Assembly: GCA_022771695.1 (NCBI GenBank)
Contig: JALEKJ010000008.1
Span: forward strand, 1-64,000
Reading direction: 5' to 3'
Length of the DNA stretch: 64,000 nt
DNA from: Roseburia sp.
Lineage (GTDB): Bacteria; Bacillota; Clostridia; Lachnospirales; Lachnospiraceae
Positions 24,635 through 35,195 of this stretch are shown here, in pieces. The notes under the pieces were generated by a model that worked only from the letters and a program-made list of their open reading frames with translations, searched no databases and was not told where the DNA came from. The translations under genes were made by a program, and so were the position numbers. Each line of letters opens with the position of its first letter. Position 1 is the stretch's first letter.

Positions 24635-25363
24635 ATGTCAGGACATTCAAAATTTGCAAATATTAAGCATAAGAAAGAAAAAAATGACGCAGCAAAAGGC
24701 AAGATTTTTACGGTGATCGGTAGAGAAATTGCAGTTGCGGTAAAAGAGGGCGGCCCGGATCCGGCCAACAATTATAAACTTGCACAGGTGATTGCCAAGG
24801 CAAACGCAAACAATATGCCAAATGACACTATTGACCGTGGTATCAAGAAAGCTGCCGGTGATGGAGATGCGGTAAACTACGAGTTCTGTACCTATGAGGG
24901 ATACGGACCAAGCGGTACTGCAATCATCGTAAAGTGTCTGACGGACAATAAGAACCGTACCGCTGCAAACGTGCGTAATGCATTCACAAAAGGACATGGA
25001 AGCATCGGTACACAGGGGTGTGTGTCTTATATGTTTGATGAGAAAGGTCAGATTATCGTTGCCAAAGAAGAGTGCGATATGGAAGCAGATGACTTGATGA
25101 TGATGGCATTAGATGCTGGTGCAGAAGATTTTGCGGAAGAAGAAGACAGTTTTGAGATTCTTACAACTCCGGAGGATTTCGAGGCAGTAAGAGTTGCTTT
25201 GGAAGCAGAGAAGATTCCGATGGCAGAGGCTTCTGTAACCATGCTTCCACAGAATTATGTAGAACTTACATCTGAAGAGGATTTGACGAACATCAATCGT
25301 ATCTTAGACCTTTTAGATATGGATGATGATGTACAGGAAGTATACCACAACTGGGATGAGTAA
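24635..25363 (+). CDS. yebC: YebC/TACO1-family protein
   Basis: 242-aa YebC-family protein, recognised by MSGHSKFANIKHKKEKNDAAKGKIFT, ANNMPNDTIDRGIKKAAG, YEGYGPSGTAIIV and LTDNKNRTAANVRNAFTKGHGSIGTQGCVSYMF. The usual family N-terminus has SKWANI; here Phe replaces Trp. The family includes transcription regulators (PmpR) and factors that relieve ribosome stalling at proline stretches. Context does not tell which. An intrinsic terminator follows at 25372-25408. Confidence 0.95.
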   Translation: MSGHSKFANIKHKKEKNDAAKGKIFTVIGREIAVAVKEGGPDPANNYKLAQVIAKANANNMPNDTIDRGIKKAAGDGDAVNYEFCTYEGYGPSGTAIIVKCLTDNKNRTAANVRNAFTKGHGSIGTQGCVSYMFDEKGQIIVAKEECDMEADDLMMMALDAGAEDFAEEEDSFEILTTPEDFEAVRVALEAEKIPMAEASVTMLPQNYVELTSEEDLTNINRILDLLDMDDDVQEVYHNWDE

Positions 25364-25371
25364 GAACAATG

Positions 25372-25408
25372 GACTGCTTGCGCATATAAGTGCAAGCGGT
25401 CTTTTTTT
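25372..25408 (+). terminator. Intrinsic terminator after yebC
   Basis: 10-bp stem gactgcttgc (25372-25381) / gcaagcggtc (25392-25401) with one T-G wobble, followed by seven T (25402-25408). Confidence 0.9.
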
Positions 25409-25443
25409 ATAATACACTTTTTTCAATTAACGTGTAAAAAGAT

Positions 25444-25473
25444 ATGGCATTGTAGAGAAAAATAGTATATGAT
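25444..25473 (+). promoter_or_regulatory. Candidate promoter of metY
   Basis: ATGGCA (25444-25449), 18-bp spacer, TATGAT (25468-25473). No S-box, T-box or other methionine riboswitch is visible in the 100-bp leader region. Confidence 0.4.
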
Positions 25474-25508
25474 AATAAGAGAGAATTGTATAAGGAGCAA
25501 CAGGAGAA

Positions 25509-26792
25509 ATGGAAAACGACTACAAGATTGAGACGAAATGTATTCAAGCCGGATGGCAGCCGAAATGTGGGGAGCCGAGAGTGCTTCCGATTTATCAGAG
25601 TACGACATTTAAGTATGATGACAGTGACCAGATGGGCAAGCTTTTCGATTTGGAAGCAGAGGGATACTTTTATACCAGACTTCAGAATCCGACCAACGAT
25701 GCGGTTGCAGCAAAGATTACAGCCTTGGAGGGCGGTGTTGCCGGAATGTTAACATCATCCGGACAAGCAGCAAATTATTATGCATTGTTTAATATCTGCG
25801 AGGCAGGGGATCATATTGTATGTTCCAACTCCGTATATGGCGGTACATATAATCTTTTTGGCACAACGATGAAGAAACAGGGAATCGACTGTACGTTTGT
25901 GAATCCGGATGACTCTTATGAGGAACTTTGTAAATCGATACGCCCAAATACAAAGGCTGTTTTTGCAGAGACAATTGCAAATCCATCGATTGTTATTTTG
26001 GATATCGAGAAATTTGCAAAGCTTGCACACGAGCATGGGGTACCGCTTATCGTTGACAATACATTTGCAACTCCGATTAACTGTAGACCGTTTGAGTGGG
26101 GGGCAGATATTGTGACACATTCCACAACCAAATACATGGATGGACATGCGATGGCGGTTGGTGGAGCGATTATCGATTCAGGCAACTTTGACTGGATGGC
26201 ACATGCAGACAAGTTTCCGGGACTTACGACGCCGGATGAGTCTTATCACGGAATTACTTACGCGTCTAAGTTTGGAAAGAGCGCTTATATTACTAAGGCA
26301 ACTGCACAATTAATGCGCGATCTGGGTTCTATTCCATCTCCGATGAATGCTTTTTTACTGAATGTAGGGCTGGAAACCTTACATCTTAGAGTGCCAAGAC
26401 ATTGTGAGAATGCAATGAAGGTTGCAGAATTTTTGAATGGACACGAGAAGGTTGCATGGGTGAATTATGCAGGACTTCCGGATAATAAATATCATGCACT
26501 GGCAGAGAAGTATATGCCAAACGGCACTTGCGGTGTCATGGCTTTCGGCATTAAGGGCGACCGGACAACGGCAATTCGCTTTATGGACCATTTAAAGCTC
26601 ACTGCGATTGTGACGCATGTTGCAGATGCAAGAACCTGTATTTTACATCCGGCAAGCCACACACATCGCCAGATGACAGAAGAGCAGCTCTTGGAAGCCG
26701 GTATTTCACCGGATTTGATGCGTCTTTCTGTTGGAATTGAAAATGTAGATGACATCATTGGGGATTTAGAGCAGGCATTGGCTGTTATATAA
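25509..26792 (+). CDS. metY: O-acetylhomoserine sulfhydrylase-type PLP enzyme
   Basis: 427-aa Cys/Met-metabolism PLP enzyme, most like O-acetylhomoserine aminocarboxypropyltransferase, which makes homocysteine or methionine precursors. Seen: TRLQNPTNDAVAAKITALEGG, SSGQAANYYALFNI, VDNTFATP, the PLP-lysine motif THSTTKYMDGH, and ARTCILHPASHTHRQM. Length and motifs fit MetY; methionine gamma-lyase is the main alternative. SD aaggag lies 10 nt upstream. glgA starts 19 bp after the stop and is probably on the same transcript, although the functions are unrelated. Confidence 0.9.
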   Translation: MENDYKIETKCIQAGWQPKCGEPRVLPIYQSTTFKYDDSDQMGKLFDLEAEGYFYTRLQNPTNDAVAAKITALEGGVAGMLTSSGQAANYYALFNICEAGDHIVCSNSVYGGTYNLFGTTMKKQGIDCTFVNPDDSYEELCKSIRPNTKAVFAETIANPSIVILDIEKFAKLAHEHGVPLIVDNTFATPINCRPFEWGADIVTHSTTKYMDGHAMAVGGAIIDSGNFDWMAHADKFPGLTTPDESYHGITYASKFGKSAYITKATAQLMRDLGSIPSPMNAFLLNVGLETLHLRVPRHCENAMKVAEFLNGHEKVAWVNYAGLPDNKYHALAEKYMPNGTCGVMAFGIKGDRTTAIRFMDHLKLTAIVTHVADARTCILHPASHTHRQMTEEQLLEAGISPDLMRLSVGIENVDDIIGDLEQALAVI

Positions 26793-26811
26793 TGTGATAG
26801 GAGGGGGTTTC

Positions 26812-28266
26812 ATGAAGAAAATACTTTTTGCTGCATCAGAATGCGTACCGTTTATCAAGACAGGTGGACTCGCAGATGTCTGTGGAGCGCTTCCGAAGGA
26901 ATTTGACAAAGAGGAATGGGATGTTCGCGTGGTGATTCCGAATTATACCTGTATTCCGGAAAAGTATCGTAATCAATTTGAATATGTGACACACTTTTAT
27001 ATGAGTGTGGGCAGTTACATTACGAACAAATATGTGGGCGTTCTAAAATATGTGCTGGATGGAATTACTTATTATTTCATTGATAACAAAGAGTATTTTG
27101 ACTGTGTGGTTCCATACGGCGATATTCGCTATGATATTGAGAAGTTCTGCTTTTTTGATAAGGCAGTCTTATCCATATTAAAACAGATTGGATTTCGACC
27201 AGACTTAATTCACTGTCATGATTGGGAAACCGGATTAATTCCGGTGTATCTTAAAAATGAATTTCAGGCAGATTCCTTCTATTGGGGCATGAAGTCAATT
27301 ATGACAATTCATAATCTGAAGTTTCAGGGGATTTGGGACGTCAAGACGCTTCGCGGACTGACCGGATTTTCGGCAGATCTCTTTACGCCGGATAAGCTTG
27401 AATTCAAGAAGGATGCGAATATGCTAAAGGGTGGTCTGGTTTATGCAGATTATATTACAACAGTAAGCGACTCGTATGCGAATGAGATTCAGACGGAGTA
27501 TTACGGAGAGGGATTGAACGGATTACTTTCCGCACGTCACTTTGACATGCAAGGCATTGTAAACGGAATCGACTATGAAGTTTACAACCCGGACACAGAC
27601 CCGAAAATTTATGTAAATTATAACGCAGAGAATTTCCGCAAAAAGAAATACATGAATAAGGTCAAGTTGCAAGAAGAACTGGGATTGACGGTTGATAAGA
27701 GGAAGTATATGATTGGTTTGATTTCTCGTCTGACCGACCAGAAGGGATTAGACCTTATCAATTATGCAATTGACCGCATTGTGGATGATTATACACAGAT
27801 TGTTGTCATCGGTACCGGCGACCCACAGTACGAAAATATGTTCCGTCACTATGCTTGGAAATATGGTGACCGTGTATCTGCAAATATTTGTTATTCGGAT
27901 GATTTGGCACATAAGCTTTATGCTGCTGCGGATGCATTCTTGATGCCGTCTCGTTTTGAACCATGCGGATTGACGCAGTTGATTTCGTTCCGCTATGGTA
28001 CAGTTCCGATTGTGCGAGAAACAGGTGGATTAAAAGATACGGTACGTCCATATAATGAATACGAGAATACGGGAGACGGATTCTCATTTGCAAACTATAA
28101 CGGCGATGAGATGCTCGGTGTGATTAATTACTCCAAGCACATTTATTTCGATCGCAAAAAGCAGTGGAATCAAATGATTGACCGTGGTATGGCGAATGAT
28201 TATTCATGGAAAAGCTCTAAGGGTCGTTATGAAGGTCTATATCGTTATCTGCTTGGCGAATGTTAG
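26812..28266 (+). CDS. glgA: Glycogen synthase
   Basis: 484-aa GT5 enzyme that extends alpha-1,4-glucan from ADP-glucose. Seen: the ADP-glucose site KTGGLADVCGALPKE at residues 15-30, HCHDWETGLIPVYLK, GIVNGIDYEVYNP, LISRLTDQKGLDL, and the C-terminal PSRFEPCGLTQLISFRYG with RETGGLKDTV. ATG 26812 is chosen for its SD (aggaggggg). The other glg genes are not in the window. A terminator follows at 28305-28334. Confidence 0.96.
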   Translation: MKKILFAASECVPFIKTGGLADVCGALPKEFDKEEWDVRVVIPNYTCIPEKYRNQFEYVTHFYMSVGSYITNKYVGVLKYVLDGITYYFIDNKEYFDCVVPYGDIRYDIEKFCFFDKAVLSILKQIGFRPDLIHCHDWETGLIPVYLKNEFQADSFYWGMKSIMTIHNLKFQGIWDVKTLRGLTGFSADLFTPDKLEFKKDANMLKGGLVYADYITTVSDSYANEIQTEYYGEGLNGLLSARHFDMQGIVNGIDYEVYNPDTDPKIYVNYNAENFRKKKYMNKVKLQEELGLTVDKRKYMIGLISRLTDQKGLDLINYAIDRIVDDYTQIVVIGTGDPQYENMFRHYAWKYGDRVSANICYSDDLAHKLYAAADAFLMPSRFEPCGLTQLISFRYGTVPIVRETGGLKDTVRPYNEYENTGDGFSFANYNGDEMLGVINYSKHIYFDRKKQWNQMIDRGMANDYSWKSSKGRYEGLYRYLLGEC

Positions 28267-28304
28267 GATTGCTTGTATAAAAATTTCAAATATGCTGATA
28301 ATAA

Positions 28305-28334
28305 AAGAAGGTGTAATACTACACCTTCTTTTTT
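28305..28334 (+). terminator. Intrinsic terminator after glgA
   Basis: Perfect 11-bp stem aagaaggtgta (28305-28315) / tacaccttctt (28320-28330), loop atac, then T run to 28334. Confidence 0.9.
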
Positions 28335-28391
28335 ATGATGAAATAATATCGTATTATACAAAAATCGTTTCAGGAGGAGAACAATCAGCGT

Positions 28392-29075
28392 ATGCCAGAG
28401 AATCAGGAAAAAAAGAATGAAGTCATCAAAGAGTTCGGTCAGATTGAATTGAAGAACAATCGAGAAAACAATAAGGTATCCCTACTCTCTATTATAGGAG
28501 AAATAGAGGGACACGATTGCCTTCCTGCAACAACAAAGACGACAAAATATGAACATATATTACCAAAGTTAGCAGAAATTGAGGATAATCAGGATTCGGA
28601 AGGAGTGTTGCTGCTTTTAAATACCGTTGGGGGAGATGTCGAAAGTGGTCTTGCGATTGCAGAGATGGTGGCATCAATCAGCAAGCCAACGGTATCATTG
28701 GTGCTTGGAGGCAGTCATTCCATCGGTGTTCCGCTTGCAGTTTCCACTGACTATTCTTTTATTGTGCCATCCGGAACAATGGTGATTCATCCGGTACGCA
28801 TGAATGGCATGGTAATTGGTGCACAGCCGACATATGACTATTTCAAACAGATGCAGGATAGAATCCTGCATTTTATTGCCAAGCATTCGAACGCACAGGA
28901 GGAACGTTTGGAAAAGTTGATGATGAATACCGGGATGCTCACAAAGGACTTGGGGACGATACTTGTCGGAGAACAAGCGGTAAAAGAGGGACTGATTGAC
29001 GAAGTCGGCGGAATTCATCAGGCATTTTTAAAACTGCACAGTATGATTGACGCTCAAAAAGTCAAAAAGAAATAG
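28392..29075 (+). CDS. tepA: TepA/ClpP-like serine protease
   Basis: 227-aa member of the ClpP/crotonase-fold family close to Bacillus TepA (YmfB). Seen: LLLLNTVGGDVESGLAIAEMV, the nucleophile region GGSHSIGVPLAVS (Ser in SHSIG), and the catalytic-His region GTMVIHPVRMNGMVIGAQ. There is no signal peptide. In Bacillus this gene lies directly before spoIIIE; here uppP is inserted between it and ftsK. TepA was proposed to aid secretion or signal-peptide turnover. The SD aggaggagaa is about 11 nt from the ATG. Confidence 0.88.
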   Translation: MPENQEKKNEVIKEFGQIELKNNRENNKVSLLSIIGEIEGHDCLPATTKTTKYEHILPKLAEIEDNQDSEGVLLLLNTVGGDVESGLAIAEMVASISKPTVSLVLGGSHSIGVPLAVSTDYSFIVPSGTMVIHPVRMNGMVIGAQPTYDYFKQMQDRILHFIAKHSNAQEERLEKLMMNTGMLTKDLGTILVGEQAVKEGLIDEVGGIHQAFLKLHSMIDAQKVKKK

Positions 29076-29172
29076 AAAACCTGTTAATGACAATCTGTAT
29101 CAAATATGATAAGATAAAATATGTATGTGAAGATTTCGATACAGAAGGGTACATCAAGATAAGGAGGCAGAT

Positions 29173-30051
29173 ATGTCATTATTGCAGGCAATTATAATGG
29201 GTATTATTCAGGGACTGACAGAGTTCTTGCCTGTCAGCAGTTCCGGACATCTGGCACTTTTTAAAATACTGTTTGGAATCGAGACAGAGACAGGAATATT
29301 ATATGATGTGCTGCTGCATGTCGGCACACTGTCGGCAATCTGTCTGGTTTACTATAAAGATATCTGGAAGCTGATTGTAGAAGGATGTTGCATTGTGCGT
29401 GATGCGTTTGTCAATGTTGTTATTTTCTTTCGCAACAAAATTAAAAAAGAGACAGAAAGCTATCGTAGAGTCATATGTAACGGTTATCGCAAATTTGTGA
29501 TGCTTATCATTGTCTCTACGATTCCTACCGGTGTGATTGGATTCTTTGGAAGAGATGCAGTGGCGTTGGCATCGGAGATTCTAATTGTTCCGGGAATCTG
29601 TCTGATTATCACGGCAATCTTATTATTTATTGCAGATCGTATCAAAGACGGCAATAAGCTGCCGAAAAGCGTTACATATACAAATGCATTTACCGTTGGT
29701 ATTGCACAGGGTATTGCGACACTGCCCGGATTATCACGCTCCGGTACCACGATTACAGCATGCCTGCTTTGCGGCTATCAGCGCAATTTTGCAGTGAAAT
29801 ATTCTTTTATTATGTCCATACCGGCAATTCTTGGGGCGCTCGTTCTGGAATTAGCGGATATCGACACGATAAGCGTGGCACCGGCAGAGATTGCTTATTA
29901 CGTTATCGGTATGCTGATTGCTGCTATTGTGGGATATATCTGCATTAAGACGATGCTGGTGATTGTACGTAAGAAGAAGTTTACAATTTTTGCAATATAT
30001 TGCCTGCTTATTGGAGCTTTATCCATCGGTGGGTATTTCTATATAGCATAG
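29173..30051 (+). CDS. uppP: Undecaprenyl-diphosphatase
   Basis: 292-aa multi-span membrane enzyme (BacA/UppP family) that recycles undecaprenyl diphosphate for cell-wall synthesis and gives bacitracin tolerance. The active-site motifs are GLTEFLPVSSSGHLALFK at the N-terminus and LPGLSRSGTTITACLL (about residues 180-195). About eight hydrophobic segments are visible. SD aaggaggc precedes the ATG. Confidence 0.95.
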   Translation: MSLLQAIIMGIIQGLTEFLPVSSSGHLALFKILFGIETETGILYDVLLHVGTLSAICLVYYKDIWKLIVEGCCIVRDAFVNVVIFFRNKIKKETESYRRVICNGYRKFVMLIIVSTIPTGVIGFFGRDAVALASEILIVPGICLIITAILLFIADRIKDGNKLPKSVTYTNAFTVGIAQGIATLPGLSRSGTTITACLLCGYQRNFAVKYSFIMSIPAILGALVLELADIDTISVAPAEIAYYVIGMLIAAIVGYICIKTMLVIVRKKKFTIFAIYCLLIGALSIGGYFYIA

Positions 30052-30095
30052 GGGATATCCTATGTGAAGCACATGGTATTTTGGAGGTAATTTTT

Positions 30096-32642
30096 TTGGC
30101 AACAGGGAAGAAAAAGAGTACATCCGGCAGAAAGGCACAAACAAGCCGGAATACAACTTCAAGACGGAAAGGTAAGGCTGCCGCAAAAAAACAGGAAGAC
30201 TTTACAAGTGAGGTAATTCTTTGGATTGTATTGGCAGTGTCTATATTATTATTCATCAGTAATTTTGGAATTGGCGGAACCATCGGCAATGCTGTCAGCA
30301 GGTTCTTTTTTGGAGTCTTCGGGCTGATTGCATATGTATTCCCAATTATTCTATTGGTTGGAACGTTTTTTACTGTTTCAAATAAAGGGAATCGTATTGC
30401 TGCCGTTAAGATGGTCGCCGTGATACTTTTTGTGATATTTCTCTGCATGTTTATGGAGCTTATTATTCATGGTGATGACACAGTGACAGCGTTTGAGGCA
30501 TATCAGTTCAGCTATGAGCAGCGATTTGGCGGCGGCTTTGTAGGCGGATTGCTTGTATGGCTTATCTGTCCGAATTTTGGATTGATTGGCTCCTATGTCA
30601 TTGATGCGATTGTGCTTATCATTTCCTTAGTTCTGATTACAGAGCGGTCCGCTTTGCGCGGTGTGCAAAAAGGCGGTCAAAAGGTTTATGAATCAGCCAA
30701 AATCAGCAATGAGCGTCACCGTGAACGCGCGGAACTGCGCAGAGAAGAAAGAGAACTGCGCCGTATGGATCGCAAGGTAGAGGGTGTTGCAATCGATACA
30801 AGAGTGCTTCCGGAAACGCCTAAGGAGCATTCGGATGAAATAAACGAACTATCTGCGAATTCGTTTTTTGATTTGCCTGAGATAGAAGAAGAAAAGCATG
30901 TAACTCTGACTTCGGGTACAGCGTATGAGGAGCCGGTTGCAATGACTCCTTCTGCATTTTCAGACGAAGCTTTAACTGCACTTAAGGCATATCCGCCGGC
31001 AGAGGGAGCATCTGTGACCAGACAGACAGAACCGAAGCATACAGAACCTGTCACAGAGTCGGAAGAAAAGCATCGCAAGAATCCGAAACAAAGTGCCGCG
31101 GAGATTGCGGAGGATGTTTCCGATATCCGAAGCGAAATTGAAAGTAACTGTATCACTGAAAAAGCATATGTATTCCCACCCGTATCACTGTTGGCAAAAG
31201 GCTCAAACAAGGCTGGAGATTCCAGACAGCATCTGCAGGAGACGGCGCTCAAGCTTCAGCAGACACTTAAGAATTTTGGCGTGAATGTCACGATTACCAA
31301 TATTAGCTGCGGACCGGCAGTAACTCGTTATGAATTGCAGCCGGAGATGGGGGTAAAGGTTAGTAAGATTGTAAATCTAGCGGATGATATCAAGCTCAAT
31401 CTGGCGGCGGCAGATATTCGTATAGAAGCCCCGATTCCCGGAAAAGCGGCAATTGGTATCGAGGTTCCGAACAAAGAGAATGTCATGGTAACCTTCCGAG
31501 AACTCATTGAATCTGAAGAATTTAAAAACCATGCATCTAAGATATCCTTCTGTGTCGGTAAAGATATTGCCGGTAAGGTAACCGTAACGGACATTGCAAA
31601 GATGCCGCATCTATTGATTGCAGGTGCAACAGGTTCGGGTAAGTCCGTATGTATTAATACGATTATCATGAGTATCCTATATAAAGCAGAGCCGAAGGAT
31701 GTCAAGCTTATTATGATTGACCCGAAAGTTGTAGAGTTGAGTGTTTATAATGGTATTCCTCATTTATTGATTCCGGTTGTGACAGATCCAAAGAAAGCGG
31801 CAGGCGCATTACACTGGGCAGTTTCTGAGATGACTGACCGCTACCAGAAGTTTGCGGAGACAGGCGTGCGCGATTTGAAAGGCTACAATGCCAAGATTGA
31901 TACACTGCCTACCATTGAAGGCGATCCGAAGCCTGAGAAGCTTCCGCAGATTGTCATTATTGTGGACGAGCTGGCAGACCTCATGATGGTTGCACCGGGC
32001 GATGTCGAGGAGGCAATCTGCCGTCTGGCACAGTTGGCACGTGCCTGCGGTATTCATTTGATTATTGCGACGCAGCGTCCGTCCGTCAATGTCATCACCG
32101 GGCTGATTAAAGCAAATATGCCTAGCCGTATTGCATTTGCAGTGACTTCCGGTGTGGATTCCAGAACGATTCTGGATATGAATGGAGCGGAGAAGCTGCT
32201 TGGAAAGGGCGATATGCTCTTTAATCCGCAGGGCGTTCCAAAACCAATTCGTGTACAGGGTGCATTTGTATCTGATAAGGAAGTGTCGGATGTCGTTTCG
32301 TTCTTAAAAGAGCAGAATGGACCGGGAACGTACAGCGCAGAAGTGGAAGAGAAGATGAGCAGTATTGAATCTGCAAATATGACCGTGAGCATCGATTCCG
32401 GATCCGGAATGGGAGACGGAAGAGACCCATACTTTGCAGATGCAGCAAGGCTGTTAATCGATAAAGAAAAAGGTTCTATCGGTATGTTACAACGCTATTT
32501 TAAAGTTGGATTTAACCGTGCTGCCAGAATTATGGATCAGTTGGAAGAGGCTGGTATCGTAGGACCGGAGGAGGGCACAAAGCCGCGTCGCGTTTTGATG
32601 TCCCCGGAGCAATTTGAGCAATATGAAGAAGAATATCTATGA
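30096..32642 (+). CDS. ftsK: FtsK/SpoIIIE DNA translocase
   Basis: 848-aa septal DNA pump. N-terminal membrane domain with about four or five hydrophobic segments (residues 35-185), charged linker (about 190-370), then alpha, beta motor and gamma domains. Walker A is IAGATGSGKSV, Walker B IVIIVDELADLM, with RLAQLARACGIHLIIATQRPSVNVITGLIKAN downstream. The gamma domain reads GSIGMLQRYFKVGFNRAARIMDQLEEAGIVG and recognises polar sequences. The start is TTG 30096 with SD ggagg 8 nt upstream; the longer frame begins inside uppP and lacks an SD. It may serve vegetative division, sporulation or both. Confidence 0.95.
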   Translation: MATGKKKSTSGRKAQTSRNTTSRRKGKAAAKKQEDFTSEVILWIVLAVSILLFISNFGIGGTIGNAVSRFFFGVFGLIAYVFPIILLVGTFFTVSNKGNRIAAVKMVAVILFVIFLCMFMELIIHGDDTVTAFEAYQFSYEQRFGGGFVGGLLVWLICPNFGLIGSYVIDAIVLIISLVLITERSALRGVQKGGQKVYESAKISNERHRERAELRREERELRRMDRKVEGVAIDTRVLPETPKEHSDEINELSANSFFDLPEIEEEKHVTLTSGTAYEEPVAMTPSAFSDEALTALKAYPPAEGASVTRQTEPKHTEPVTESEEKHRKNPKQSAAEIAEDVSDIRSEIESNCITEKAYVFPPVSLLAKGSNKAGDSRQHLQETALKLQQTLKNFGVNVTITNISCGPAVTRYELQPEMGVKVSKIVNLADDIKLNLAAADIRIEAPIPGKAAIGIEVPNKENVMVTFRELIESEEFKNHASKISFCVGKDIAGKVTVTDIAKMPHLLIAGATGSGKSVCINTIIMSILYKAEPKDVKLIMIDPKVVELSVYNGIPHLLIPVVTDPKKAAGALHWAVSEMTDRYQKFAETGVRDLKGYNAKIDTLPTIEGDPKPEKLPQIVIIVDELADLMMVAPGDVEEAICRLAQLARACGIHLIIATQRPSVNVITGLIKANMPSRIAFAVTSGVDSRTILDMNGAEKLLGKGDMLFNPQGVPKPIRVQGAFVSDKEVSDVVSFLKEQNGPGTYSAEVEEKMSSIESANMTVSIDSGSGMGDGRDPYFADAARLLIDKEKGSIGMLQRYFKVGFNRAARIMDQLEEAGIVGPEEGTKPRRVLMSPEQFEQYEEEYL

Positions 32643-32654
32643 TGGAGGAATATT

Positions 32655-34325
32655 ATGAAGAGTGATATCCAGATTGCACAGGAAGCGAAAATGTTACATA
32701 TCAAAGAGGTTGCGGAAAAGCTTGATATTAAAGAAGATGATTTAGAACTTTACGGCAAATATAAGGCAAAGCTTTCCGACGAATTGATGGAGCGTGTAAA
32801 GGACGAACCGGACGGAAAACTAATCCTTGTAACTGCAATCAATCCAACGCCGGCAGGTGAGGGAAAGACGACAACAAGCGTAGGTCTGGGACAGGCATTT
32901 GGTAAGCTTGGGAAAAAGGCTGTTATTGCACTTCGCGAGCCTTCTTTAGGGCCGTGTTTTGGTATCAAAGGAGGTGCTGCAGGTGGCGGATATGCACAGG
33001 TAGTGCCGATGGAAGATTTGAATCTGCATTTTACCGGAGATTTTCATGCAATTACATCTGCGAACAATTTGCTGGCAGCCCTTTTAGATAATCATATTCA
33101 GCAGGGAAATGAACTTGGCATCGATCCGAGACAGATTGTCTGGAAGAGATGTATGGATATGAACGACCGTGTACTGCGTAACATTGTGGTAGGACTTGGC
33201 AGCAAAATGGACGGTATGGTCAGAGAAGACCACTTTGTTATCACAGTGGCTTCCGAGATTATGGCAATTCTCTGCTTGGCAGACGATATGCATGACTTGA
33301 AGAAGCGACTTGGACGAATCATTGTTGCATATAATTTTGAAGGAAAGCCGGTAACGGCAGACGATTTGCATGCAACAGGTGCAATGGCGGCATTATTAAA
33401 GGATGCTCTAAAACCGAACTTGATTCAGACATTAGAGCATACACCGGCGATTGTTCATGGTGGTCCGTTTGCAAATATTGCACATGGATGTAACAGTGTA
33501 AGAGCAACCAAGACAGCCTTAAAACTTGCAGATTATGTCATCACAGAGGCAGGATTTGGCGCAGACCTCGGTGCTGAGAAATTCTTTGATATCAAGTGCC
33601 GCATGGCAGGACTTCATCCGGATGCTGTTGTGCTTGTGGCGACTATTCGTGCGCTTAAGTACAATGGCGGTGTTGCCAAGGCAGACCTCGGTACAGAAAA
33701 TCTTGAAGCATTAAAGAATGGTATTGTAAATCTCGAGAAGCATATTGAAAACTTACAGAAATATGGTGTTCCGGTTGTTGTAACCTTGAACTCTTTTGTG
33801 ACAGACACCAAAGCCGAAACAGACTTTGTCGAAAAATTCTGTAAAGACAGAGGCTGCGAGTTTGCACTTTCCGAAGTATGGGAAAAAGGCGGTGAGGGCG
33901 GTATTGCACTTGCAAATAAAGTATTAGAGACACTGGAGCAGAAGGAAAGTCATTTCAAACCGTTATATGAAAATGGATTATCGTTGGAAGAAAAAATAGA
34001 AAAGATTGCGAAAGAAATCTACGGAGCAGATGGTGTTACTTACGCGCCTGCTGCAAAAAAGGAGTTGAAACGCATTGCGGAGATGGGAATGTCTGATTTC
34101 CCAGTTTGTATGGCAAAGACTCAGTATTCACTTTCTGACGATCAGACTAAGCTTGGACGCCCAACCGGATTTACCGTAAACGTGCGCGAGGTCTATGTAT
34201 CTGCAGGAGCGGGATTTGTTGTTGCAGTGACAGGGGCAATCATGACAATGCCCGGACTTTCCAAGAGCCCGGCTGCGTATGGCATTGACGTAAATGATGA
34301 TGGTATAATTACCGGATTGTTCTAG
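32655..34325 (+). CDS. fhs: Formate-tetrahydrofolate ligase
   Basis: 556-aa enzyme joining formate to tetrahydrofolate using ATP, feeding C1 metabolism or the acetogenic methyl branch. Seen: the ATP-binding [69 protein letters not shown], and [19 protein letters not shown] near the C-terminus. folD follows after 11 bp. The pair interconverts formate, formyl-THF and methylene-THF. Confidence 0.97.
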   Translation: MKSDIQIAQEAKMLHIKEVAEKLDIKEDDLELYGKYKAKLSDELMERVKDEPDGKLILVTAINPTPAGEGKTTTSVGLGQAFGKLGKKAVIALREPSLGPCFGIKGGAAGGGYAQVVPMEDLNLHFTGDFHAITSANNLLAALLDNHIQQGNELGIDPRQIVWKRCMDMNDRVLRNIVVGLGSKMDGMVREDHFVITVASEIMAILCLADDMHDLKKRLGRIIVAYNFEGKPVTADDLHATGAMAALLKDALKPNLIQTLEHTPAIVHGGPFANIAHGCNSVRATKTALKLADYVITEAGFGADLGAEKFFDIKCRMAGLHPDAVVLVATIRALKYNGGVAKADLGTENLEALKNGIVNLEKHIENLQKYGVPVVVTLNSFVTDTKAETDFVEKFCKDRGCEFALSEVWEKGGEGGIALANKVLETLEQKESHFKPLYENGLSLEEKIEKIAKEIYGADGVTYAPAAKKELKRIAEMGMSDFPVCMAKTQYSLSDDQTKLGRPTGFTVNVREVYVSAGAGFVVAVTGAIMTMPGLSKSPAAYGIDVNDDGIITGLF

Positions 34326-34336
34326 GAGGGATCCCA

Positions 34337-35176
34337 ATGGCACAGATAATTGACGGAAAAAGAATATCACAGGAAATTAAGGATGAACTACGTGAAAAAG
34401 TGGCATCCTTAAAAGCAGAAGGAAAAGAAGCGGCTTTAGCGGTTATTCAGGTTGGTTGTGATCCGGCGTCCAGCGTTTACGTAAACAACAAAAAAAAGGC
34501 ATGTGCTTATATTGGTATTGAGTCGCTCTCTTATGAATTGCCGGAAGAGACGACAGAAGCGGAGCTATTGGCTTTGATTGACAAGTTAAATAACGACAAT
34601 GCTGTAAATGGTATTTTGGTGCAGCTTCCGGTTCCGGCTCATATCAATGAGGACAAAATCATTCAGGCAATTTCACCGGAGAAGGATGTAGACGGATTTC
34701 ATCCGGAGAATGTCGGAAAACTTGTCATTGGTGAGGAAGGGTTTGTTTCCTGTACACCTGCGGGCATCATTCAGTTGCTGAAGCGCTCTGATATTGAGAT
34801 CTCCGGGAAAAACTGTGTTGTAATCGGAAGAAGTAATATTGTAGGAAAGCCGATGGCGCTTTTGATGCTGCGTGAGAATGCGACTGTTACGATTGCACAT
34901 TCTAAGACACAGAATCTGAAAGAACTATGTAAAAATGCAGATATCTTAATTGTGGCAATCGGAAAGCCACAGTATATCACTGCGGAATATGTGAAAGAGG
35001 GAGCCGTTGTTATTGATGTCGGTATTCACCGTGATGCAGCAAATAAGCTTTGCGGAGACGTAAAGTATGACGAGGTATTCCCGGTTGCCTCTGCAATCAC
35101 GCCGGTTCCGGGCGGAGTTGGACCGATGACAATCGCGATGTTGATGAATAATTGTGTGGCATCTATGTCACGATAA
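34337..35176 (+). CDS. folD: Methylene-THF dehydrogenase/methenyl-THF cyclohydrolase
   Basis: 279-aa bifunctional FolD. Seen: VGCDPASSVYVNNKKKAC (catalytic Tyr and Lys), GILVQLPVPAHI, SPEKDVDGFHPENVGKL, CTPAGIIQLL, VIGRSNIVGKPMALLM (NADP site) and the C-terminal TPVPGGVGPMTIAML. SD aggaggg overlaps the fhs stop, so the two genes are coupled. Confidence 0.97.
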   Translation: MAQIIDGKRISQEIKDELREKVASLKAEGKEAALAVIQVGCDPASSVYVNNKKKACAYIGIESLSYELPEETTEAELLALIDKLNNDNAVNGILVQLPVPAHINEDKIIQAISPEKDVDGFHPENVGKLVIGEEGFVSCTPAGIIQLLKRSDIEISGKNCVVIGRSNIVGKPMALLMLRENATVTIAHSKTQNLKELCKNADILIVAIGKPQYITAEYVKEGAVVIDVGIHRDAANKLCGDVKYDEVFPVASAITPVPGGVGPMTIAMLMNNCVASMSR

Positions 35177-35195
35177 ACGGAGAGGATATTTTCAT

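Noticed and set aside
30716-31252. 178-aa open frame on the - strand
   Set aside because: It lies fully inside ftsK, has no SD, and its Ser-rich composition is the mirror of the coding strand.
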